From assembly GCA_004552965.1 (NCBI GenBank), contig SFMU01000012.1, positions 1 through 42,827 on the forward strand: 42,827 nucleotides of DNA, written 5' to 3'. Shown one piece after another: positions 17,013 through 22,957 of the stretch. Source of the stretch: Bacteroidales bacterium. Its GTDB lineage: Bacteria > Bacteroidota > Bacteroidia > Bacteroidales > UBA932. The notes under the pieces were generated by a model. The model did not search any database. It had not been told where the DNA came from and worked only from the letters and a program-made list of their open reading frames with translations. Numbering within the stretch: the stretch's first letter is position 1; each line of letters starts with the position of its first letter. Both the position numbers and the translations under genes were made by a program.

Positions 17013-17405
17013 ATGAAAGCAAAAGTCCTGACTTGGGTGACACTGGTCATCCTCCTGGCCCTCGGTATTTTCACGTATTTCAGATTCTTCTATGTTTTTG
17101 CAGACGGAGTCAAAGCCGGTGAACTCAATCAGTTCGCCTACAAAGGCTATGTCTGGAAGACCTATGAAGGCAGACTTATCCAGGCCGGATTCAAAGGTTC
17201 TGCAGGCAACCTTGGCGCCGCATCGGTGGAGTCCTACATATTCGATTTCTCAGTTGCAGACGAAGAGGTTGCAAACGAGCTGATGAGATGCTCCGGCAAA
17301 AACGTCGAACTCCATTACAAGGAGTATCTCGGCCGCCTGCCTTGGAGAGGTATGCAGAAACACATCGTCGACAAGGTGATTTCCTCATCTCCGATCAGCG
17401 AATAG
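17013..17405 (+). CDS. Small single-TM protein of a conserved Bacteroidota family (often misnamed 6-phosphogluconate dehydrogenase)
   Basis: 130 residues from MKAKVLTWVTLVILL; the in-frame ATG at 16923 overlaps the -7 box and adds a non-conserved leader, so it is rejected. One N-terminal TM segment (about 5-25), then a soluble domain with GELNQFAYKGYVWKTYEGRL, FDFSVADEEVANELM, NVELHYKEYLGRLPWRG. I recognise the pattern as a Bacteroidota family sometimes labelled 6-phosphogluconate dehydrogenase, but there is no Rossmann fold or dehydrogenase motif, so that name is wrong. Function unknown. 42 bp before the DPP IV gene, probably one transcript. Confidence 0.75.
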   Translation: MKAKVLTWVTLVILLALGIFTYFRFFYVFADGVKAGELNQFAYKGYVWKTYEGRLIQAGFKGSAGNLGAASVESYIFDFSVADEEVANELMRCSGKNVELHYKEYLGRLPWRGMQKHIVDKVISSSPISE

Positions 17406-17447
17406 GCGGACCGGGCAACGTATAGCAGCGAACAGAAACGGATAGAA

Positions 17448-19493
17448 ATGAAAAGAATACTTGTTTTCGTCGGATTGGTGGTTCCGGCTATGCTCTGGGC
17501 GCAGAGCGGGGTGGTCGCAAGACATCCCCAGGGACAGGGTGAAAAGATGCTGACCATGGAGGAAGCAGTCCTCGGCAGGAATGTGCGTCCGTCAAATGCC
17601 TATGCAAGATGGACCGGACCGGACACCTACACCTGCTTCATGGACAGGAAATGGCAGAATTTCGACGTGAAGAGCGGTGAGGCATCCGAATATGTGGCCG
17701 CGACTCTTCCGGCAGGGATTCCGGAGGATGCGGCAAACCTCACGGAAAGTCCGGATGGGAACTTCGCCTACACGCTTGGGAAGAGCCTCTACATATTCAG
17801 GGACTCCCCTGTCTGCGTGGCAGAGAGCGAAAATGACGAGATCACCTACGGGCAGACGGTCAGCAGGAACGAGTTCGGAATCAGCGGAGGAATATTCTGG
17901 TCGCCCAAGGGTTCGCGCCTTGCTTTCTACCGCAAGGACGAGAGCCGTGTGACTTCATTCCCGCTTCTGGACATAACCACCAGGACAGGTTCTCTGGTGG
18001 AAATCAAGTATCCGATGAACGGGATGGAAAGCGAAAGGATCAGTGTCGGAATCTATTCACTGGCTGACAGTTCGACTGTCTGGTGCGAGGTCGATGACTT
18101 CGGAGATGACCGCTATCTGACGAACATTTCCTGGACACCCGACGAGGAGCATCTTCTGATCCAAGTCTTAGACAGGACCCAGAAGCATGTAAGGATGAAC
18201 ATGTACAAGGCTTCCGACGGCAGTTTCGAGCGGACGGTCCTCACCGAGGACAATGAGCGCTTTGTCGAGCCGCTCGATCCGGTCCATTTCCTTGAGGGGA
18301 CATATTCATTCATCTACAGGACCGACAACAGGGACGGATTCCGCAACCTCTATCTCTGTGACACTCTGGGAACTGTCAGGAGACTTACGGAAGTGGATGC
18401 CGATGTCGCCTATGCCGGCAACGACGGCAGATACGTGTACTACACTTCCGCCGAAGTTTCTCCGGTAGAGAACCATCTGTTCAGAATCAGGATCTCCCCA
18501 TCCAGGCGGAAAGGTTCATTCGACCCGGGCACGGCGCGCTTCGGAGCCCCTGAAAGGTTGACATCAGAAGAAGGCTGGCACAACATCTCACTGAACCAGG
18601 ACTGCAGCAAGTTCATCGACAGCTACAGCAGCTTCAATGTTCCTGGATGCACTGACCTGAGGTCTGCGGACGGCAAACTAATCCGTAACATCCAGACGGC
18701 CGGCGATCCGCTCAGCGACTACAAAACCGGAGAGGTACTCCTCGGCAAGGTCAGAAGCGCGGACGGCAATTACGACAACTGGTACAGGCTCTTCCTTCCG
18801 CCCGATTTCGACCCTTCCGTCAAATATCCTGTGATACTGTACGTCTATGGAGGACCGCATTCCCAGATGGTTCAGGACAGCTGGCTCGGACAGGTCAGGA
18901 TGTGGGAGATGCTTATGGCCCAGAAGGGATACATTGTCTATGTCCAGGACAACAGGGGCACTCAGAACAGGGGCGCCGAATATGAGAAAGCAATCCACCG
19001 CCAGTGCGGAAAGTGCGAAATGGAGGACCAGATGGTGGGAATCGAGATGCTGAAGAGTCTTCCTTTCGTGGATGCTGACAGAATCGGTGTACATGGATGG
19101 AGCTATGGCGGATTCATGACAATCTCGCTGATGACGAACTATCCTCAGACTTTCAAGGTCGGTGTCGCCGGAGGTCCCGTAATCGACTGGAAATGGTACG
19201 AAATAATGTACGGAGAAAGGTACATGGACACAGAGGAAACAAATCCTGATGGTTTCGCTGCCACCAGTCTCATCGGAAAGGCGGCCGACCTGAAGGGCAA
19301 ACTGCTGATCTGCCAGGGAGCAATCGACAACACCGTCGTCTGGGAGCACAGCTTGAGTTTCATCCAGCGCTGCATCGAAGAGAACGTCAAGGTGGATTAC
19401 TTCCCATACCCTCTTTCTGAGCACAACGTCATGGGCCGCTGGAGAATACATCTGATGGACAAGGTCACCGACTATTTCGACGACTATCTGTAG
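17448..19493 (+). CDS. Dipeptidyl peptidase IV-type serine peptidase (S9B)
   Basis: 681 residues. Signal peptide MKRILVFVGLVVPAMLWA cut before Gln; N-terminal beta-propeller (about 60-430); C-terminal alpha/beta hydrolase domain from about 440. Catalytic triad by motif: Ser552 in GWSYGG, Asp627 in GAIDNTV, His659 in SEHNV. The YGGPHSQMV oxyanion region and GGPVIDWKWYEIMYGERYMD are typical of DPP IV. It removes X-Pro or X-Ala dipeptides from peptide N-termini in the periplasm or at the surface. Length is close to the bacterial norm of 700-730. Preceded by the small membrane protein gene (42-bp gap) and followed by a tandem repeat rather than an obvious hairpin. Confidence 0.92.
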   Translation: MKRILVFVGLVVPAMLWAQSGVVARHPQGQGEKMLTMEEAVLGRNVRPSNAYARWTGPDTYTCFMDRKWQNFDVKSGEASEYVAATLPAGIPEDAANLTESPDGNFAYTLGKSLYIFRDSPVCVAESENDEITYGQTVSRNEFGISGGIFWSPKGSRLAFYRKDESRVTSFPLLDITTRTGSLVEIKYPMNGMESERISVGIYSLADSSTVWCEVDDFGDDRYLTNISWTPDEEHLLIQVLDRTQKHVRMNMYKASDGSFERTVLTEDNERFVEPLDPVHFLEGTYSFIYRTDNRDGFRNLYLCDTLGTVRRLTEVDADVAYAGNDGRYVYYTSAEVSPVENHLFRIRISPSRRKGSFDPGTARFGAPERLTSEEGWHNISLNQDCSKFIDSYSSFNVPGCTDLRSADGKLIRNIQTAGDPLSDYKTGEVLLGKVRSADGNYDNWYRLFLPPDFDPSVKYPVILYVYGGPHSQMVQDSWLGQVRMWEMLMAQKGYIVYVQDNRGTQNRGAEYEKAIHRQCGKCEMEDQMVGIEMLKSLPFVDADRIGVHGWSYGGFMTISLMTNYPQTFKVGVAGGPVIDWKWYEIMYGERYMDTEETNPDGFAATSLIGKAADLKGKLLICQGAIDNTVVWEHSLSFIQRCIEENVKVDYFPYPLSEHNVMGRWRIHLMDKVTDYFDDYL

Positions 19494-19616
19494 CGTTTCC
19501 TGCTTCGAGACTTACCTGACGTTCCCTGCTTCGAAGGCCTCATGTGCTTCCTTGCTTCGAGGTTTACCTGACGTTCCTTGCTTCGAAGGCCTCATGTGCT
19601 TCCTTGCTTCGAGACC
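19494..19616. repeat. 52-bp tandem repeat (26-bp half-units) between convergent genes
   Basis: Two near-perfect 52-bp units (19501-19552 and 19553-19604, about 4 differences) plus partial copies on both sides. Each unit is two diverged 26-bp halves sharing TTCCYTGCTTCGA, so the motif TGCTTCGA appears five times at ~26-bp spacing. Lies between the DPP IV stop (19493) and the 3' end of the FGE-like lipoprotein (19654). No coding frame is evident. Confidence 0.85.
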
Positions 19617-19653
19617 TGCCTGCCGTCGGATTCAGACTTCCCGGGGCGGGTAG

Positions 19654-21438
19654 CTAAATGAAATCATCATCCAGAGCCACGATTATCGGATACCGCCTGG
19701 TCGTGTAACGTCTGTGCGGACTTCCGGAGCTCTTCCTGACCTTGTACCAGGAGTCATATCCACCTTGCTCCAGGGTCTTGCTGTTCTCATCGGCAGGCCA
19801 TGACATCGGAGTCGAGGAAGGAGGCCCCGTAGGATCCGTTGCATCGGCAGAAATGTCGAATCCCCAGCTGAACCATCCCTGGTTGTAGCTCATCCAGTCA
19901 CTCACCTGAGTGCTGCCTCTGCTGAATCCACCAAGAAAGGCATATTCAGCTTCCGCTTCTGTTGGCAATCTAAGAGAAAGCCCGCAATCCTGGCGCATTC
20001 CATCCAGCACAGACTGAACATCACCGATGTGGATGAAGTCCTTCGTGTTCTTCTGATATTCGCTTCCGGCATAACTGATCAGATCCGCATCCACACTGAC
20101 GAACTTCGCAAGCATCCTTTCATCCATGGGTCTTATCCCGATCCAATAATCCCTGCTCAGCGTGACACGATGTTTCGGATTCGTGAAGCCGTAGGATGTC
20201 CCCTGGCTTTCGTATTGTGTATCATCTCCCATTTCAAAGGATCCTCCAGGGACCTTGACCATCAGGAAAGAAGTATCGGAAACATATATTTCAAGGCTGT
20301 CGCCACGAGCGTTCATTGAATATGACGACCTGGTTCTTTCTTCGAAAGAAATGCTTTCCATAGCCATCCGTCCTTCCGAGTCACTGACCAGAATGATAGT
20401 TTCATCATCCGTAAAAGGGTCAGGTGCAGTGATGCTGATCAAGCCGGAGTCGCTCACAGCATCCACTCCGGGAGCAACCTCCGACGGAGTGCCGGAAGGC
20501 AGGACTACAGCCTTCCAACCGCCTTGAGCCAAGGCTTTGACTTTTGTCGTCCCGCAGGCCCCCGACACCGAGTATTTGACAGACACTGTCTCGCCAGCCG
20601 ATATCTGCCGATCGCTCAGGTCCAGAATGACAGCAAGCGACGGAGTCGGACGGCACTTTGGCAGAACGATGACAGAACCATCGGTTAGATTGATAGTCAG
20701 GCGATCCTCTGCATCAACCAGGGAATCTATCAGACCACAGGAATGCTCATCTGCATATTCATTGACTTTCCCTATTCTTTCCCAAGTAGTCCCGTCGTCA
20801 TAGGATATGCACCACCAGCCTTCCTCGATCCGGATTTGTGGTGTCCGCCCATCTTCTCCGTCCTCGCCATCTGCCCCGTCGTTGCCGTCAGTGCCATCCT
20901 TTCCGTCAGTGCCATCCTTTCCGTCAGCACCATCCTTTCCGTCAGTGCCGTCCTTCCCATTGGCCCTTATTCTGTTTCCTGAAGAATCCCTCAACCATGT
21001 TCCGTCAATCATCCAGTACCAGTTACCGTCTTCATCCTGACCAAGGCCTATACGGGGAACTGTCCCATCCTTTCCATCAATTCCGTCTCTGCCGTCCGTT
21101 CCGTCTCTGCCGTCCGTTCCATCTCTGCCGTTCATGACAGTGACAGGAGGATTCTTCAAAAAAGTTATTGTGTAACCGACCTCCTTGCCGCCAAGGATCA
21201 CCGGCGTTACCGAAGTCACAACATCTCCGGAAGCAAAGACATCCACTATTGAAGAGAGAGCAGAAAGATCGGAGTTGATTTTTGCACAAATGGCTTCCAG
21301 GGCTGAAATCCGGGCTTCCTGCTTCTTGATGGCCTCCCAGAGGGATGTGTCGTCATATTCAGAGGTGCAGGCAATTGATGAAAACAGGGTCCATGTCGCT
21401 ATTGCCATTACGGATGATAATCTGATGAGTCTATACAT
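19654..21438 (-). CDS. Collagen-like lipoprotein with DUF4988-type N-terminus and FGE/sulfatase-modifying-factor-like C-terminus
   Basis: 594 residues. Lipoprotein signal peptide with Cys24 (SSIAC), then a helical coiled-coil-like segment at about 32-66 (WEAIKKQEARISALEAI). Collagen-like G-x-y runs lie at 104-126 (RDGTDG units) and 161-198 (KDGTDG units), separated by DEDGNWYWMIDGTWL. The block TPQIRIEEGWWCISYDDGTTW is common in DUF4988 proteins. The last ~200 residues resemble the FGE-sulfatase/C-type-lectin fold (MVKVPGGSFEMGD, HRVTLSRDYWIGIRPM, LRLPTEAEAEYAFLGG). The usual RGGSW and catalytic cysteines of formylglycine-generating enzymes are missing, so binding rather than catalysis is likely. 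Probably surface exposed. No promoter was identified in 21439-21530. Confidence 0.75.
   Translation of the reverse strand: MYRLIRLSSVMAIATWTLFSSIACTSEYDDTSLWEAIKKQEARISALEAICAKINSDLSALSSIVDVFASGDVVTSVTPVILGGKEVGYTITFLKNPPVTVMNGRDGTDGRDGTDGRDGIDGKDGTVPRIGLGQDEDGNWYWMIDGTWLRDSSGNRIRANGKDGTDGKDGADGKDGTDGKDGTDGNDGADGEDGEDGRTPQIRIEEGWWCISYDDGTTWERIGKVNEYADEHSCGLIDSLVDAEDRLTINLTDGSVIVLPKCRPTPSLAVILDLSDRQISAGETVSVKYSVSGACGTTKVKALAQGGWKAVVLPSGTPSEVAPGVDAVSDSGLISITAPDPFTDDETIILVSDSEGRMAMESISFEERTRSSYSMNARGDSLEIYVSDTSFLMVKVPGGSFEMGDDTQYESQGTSYGFTNPKHRVTLSRDYWIGIRPMDERMLAKFVSVDADLISYAGSEYQKNTKDFIHIGDVQSVLDGMRQDCGLSLRLPTEAEAEYAFLGGFSRGSTQVSDWMSYNQGWFSWGFDISADATDPTGPPSSTPMSWPADENSKTLEQGGYDSWYKVRKSSGSPHRRYTTRRYPIIVALDDDFI
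20866..20962 (-). repeat. Collagen-like G-D/K-D triplet tract (DNA tandem repeat)
   Basis: About ten in-frame 9-bp units (consensus on + CCGTCAGTGCCATCCTTT, an 18-bp double unit) encode KDGTDG/KDGADG repeats of the lipoprotein. A second, shorter tract lies at 21065-21132 (RDGTDG). Confidence 0.8.
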
Positions 21439-21489
21439 AGTGAGTGATTCAGTTGTTTATGTTCAAGTTAAGGGGAACAGGCCTACACG

Positions 21490-21630
21490 CATATCGAAAA
21501 AGGGCAGCAGTGCCTGTCAGGGATCGATGCAGCGACTTGTTCTCCGGATCGGCATTGACCGCTTGAAGCCCATATCGGAAAGCAGGTTGACGAATACGGG
21601 CGTCTCGCCCTGTGAAGTTTTCCTGTTCAT
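21490..21630 (-). pseudogene. Fragment of a PD-(D/E)XK nuclease family transposase (Rpn-like), frameshifted
   Basis: On the minus strand a frame starting ATG at 21630 reads MNRKTSQGETPVFVNLLSD then MGFKR and soon stops at 21517. A shifted frame continues with NADPENKSLHRSLTGTAAL. Joined, the two resemble the N-terminus of Bacteroidota PD-(D/E)XK family transposases (pattern FINPLTDFGFKRIFG...NKDLLIDFLN). Only ~45 residues remain, no catalytic motif is left and the frame is broken, so it is a relic. Recognition rests on a short stretch and could be chance. Confidence 0.45.
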
Positions 21631-21791
21631 AGTCTTCGGTTTTGCCACGAATATATCGCAACATTTCCAGGAAAACCACAGCCGCAGCCCCTCCGGGCGC
21701 AGATATTTACGTTTCTTTAAGTTATTTCCGAATCTTTACTCGCAGGCGCCATCGCGTGGAGTGAGATTAATCGGAAAAAGGGAAGCATAAG

Positions 21792-21823
21792 TTTGATTGG
21801 AGTCAGGAAAAACTGTAACTTTG
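21792..21823 (+). promoter_or_regulatory. Consensus -33/-7 promoter of the DUF1460 gene
   Basis: TTTG (21792-21795), 20-bp spacer, TAACTTTG (21816-21823): a full match to TTTG-N20-TAnnTTTG. The ATG at 21903 is 79 bp downstream, leaving a leader of about 70 nt. Confidence 0.75.
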
Positions 21824-21902
21824 AACGGAACGAGACCGGAGCCTGAACCGACCACTTGTTTTCCCAGGTACGGCGCCCTGGACCGCCAAACAATTTCTCT
21901 GT

Positions 21903-22841
21903 ATGATCAAAGCACTTGTCAAGTCTTTCTTCCTGACATTCATCATGTTGTCAGTATGTTTTCCGATCTGTGCTTCAGAGCCCCCGGGGACAGTATTCCC
22001 GGATGCTGACAAGGTCGTTGCGCAGAGAATCCTCAACGCATTGTGGAAAGAGAAATCCGAATCGATGAAGAGTAGCGGAAGCCAGACTGGGGATACGTTT
22101 TCGAAGCTTATCCTGTCGGCGGCCGGAAAGCTGGCGGGCACTCCTTATGCAGGAGGAACTCTGGATTCTGAGTGGGAAGGAGAGCAGATGAGGATTTTCC
22201 TGACCAGGACCGACTGCATACTGTTTGTCCAGACATGCATCAGTCTGGCTCAGACCGTCGATTCAGCAACCGATGACAAGGATGCAAGCATCGAAAGATT
22301 CGCCAGTCTGCTGGAGAGAAGCCGATACCGCAAAAAAGGCCCGCCATATTCATACTCCGACAGAATTCATTATACGACAGAGTGGCTCCGTCGTGAAGAA
22401 GGGGCCACTCTCAATGACATTACGATTGATCTTGGAGGAAGCCAGATCGACCATCCAGTCTCATTCATGACTTCAAATGCATCCAGGTATCCGCTGCTTT
22501 CAGACCAAGCAATCAACCCTGATTGCGAATCGGACCTGAAGGCTATCCGGGCGACAGAAGAGAAGCTGAACCGAGAACCAATGACAACCATCCCTGGGAG
22601 CAAGCTCCCCGAAGCCGCGAAAGGTATCCGTTCAGGTGACATTATCTGCTTCACCACGACTGTCGAGGGTCTTGACATATCCCACGTAGCCATCGCTGTC
22701 GTGAAGAACGGAGAAGTATTCTTTATCCATGCCTCACAGAAAGAGGGAAAAGTCATCGTGGACAAAAAGCCTCTGATTGAATATGTGAACGTCCACAGGA
22801 ACCTCTCAGGCGTAAAAATACTCCGTCCCCTTGGAAGGTGA
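21903..22841 (+). CDS. DUF1460 (NlpC/P60-related) exported amidase/peptidase
   Basis: 312 residues. Signal peptide MIKALVKSFFLTFIMLSVCFPICA. The family is DUF1460 (PF07313), papain-like NlpC/P60-fold proteins annotated as N-acetylmuramoyl-L-alanine amidase-like. The expected catalytic Cys is C105 in RTDCILFVQT, preceded by AGTPYAGGTLD; His261 is in DISHVAIAV; VFFIHAS follows at ~272-278. RSGDIICFTT is the usual strand before the His. It probably cuts peptidoglycan peptides in the periplasm. Monocistronic, with its own consensus promoter, lying between two divergently oriented collagen-like lipoprotein loci; a link to them is possible but not shown. Confidence 0.82.
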   Translation: MIKALVKSFFLTFIMLSVCFPICASEPPGTVFPDADKVVAQRILNALWKEKSESMKSSGSQTGDTFSKLILSAAGKLAGTPYAGGTLDSEWEGEQMRIFLTRTDCILFVQTCISLAQTVDSATDDKDASIERFASLLERSRYRKKGPPYSYSDRIHYTTEWLRREEGATLNDITIDLGGSQIDHPVSFMTSNASRYPLLSDQAINPDCESDLKAIRATEEKLNREPMTTIPGSKLPEAAKGIRSGDIICFTTTVEGLDISHVAIAVVKNGEVFFIHASQKEGKVIVDKKPLIEYVNVHRNLSGVKILRPLGR

Positions 22842-22900
22842 ATGGTCTGTGAGGTCTACGGAAGGCAGGTTGCCAAGACTTCCGGCAGACCGCCCTCCAG

Positions 22901-22932
22901 GCCTTCTGCCAGCCGCTCGGCAGACAGAAGGC
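22901..22932. other. Hairpin in the convergent gap after the DUF1460 gene
   Basis: GCCTTCTG (22901-22908) and CAGAAGGC (22925-22932) form an 8-bp stem, lengthened by CC/GG pairs inside. The word GAAGGCAG occurs repeatedly around it (22861, 22938). No U run; a weak terminator candidate shared by the two convergent genes. Confidence 0.4.
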
Positions 22933-22957
22933 ATATAGAAGGCAGGCAAGGTTCAGT

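Noticed and set aside
19494..19616. CRISPR or integron attC array
   Set aside because: Only two 52-bp units, no unique spacers, no integrase; it is a simple two-level tandem repeat.
19654..21438. Active formylglycine-generating enzyme
   Set aside because: The catalytic Cys pair and RGGSW block are missing and there is no sulfatase gene in the window.
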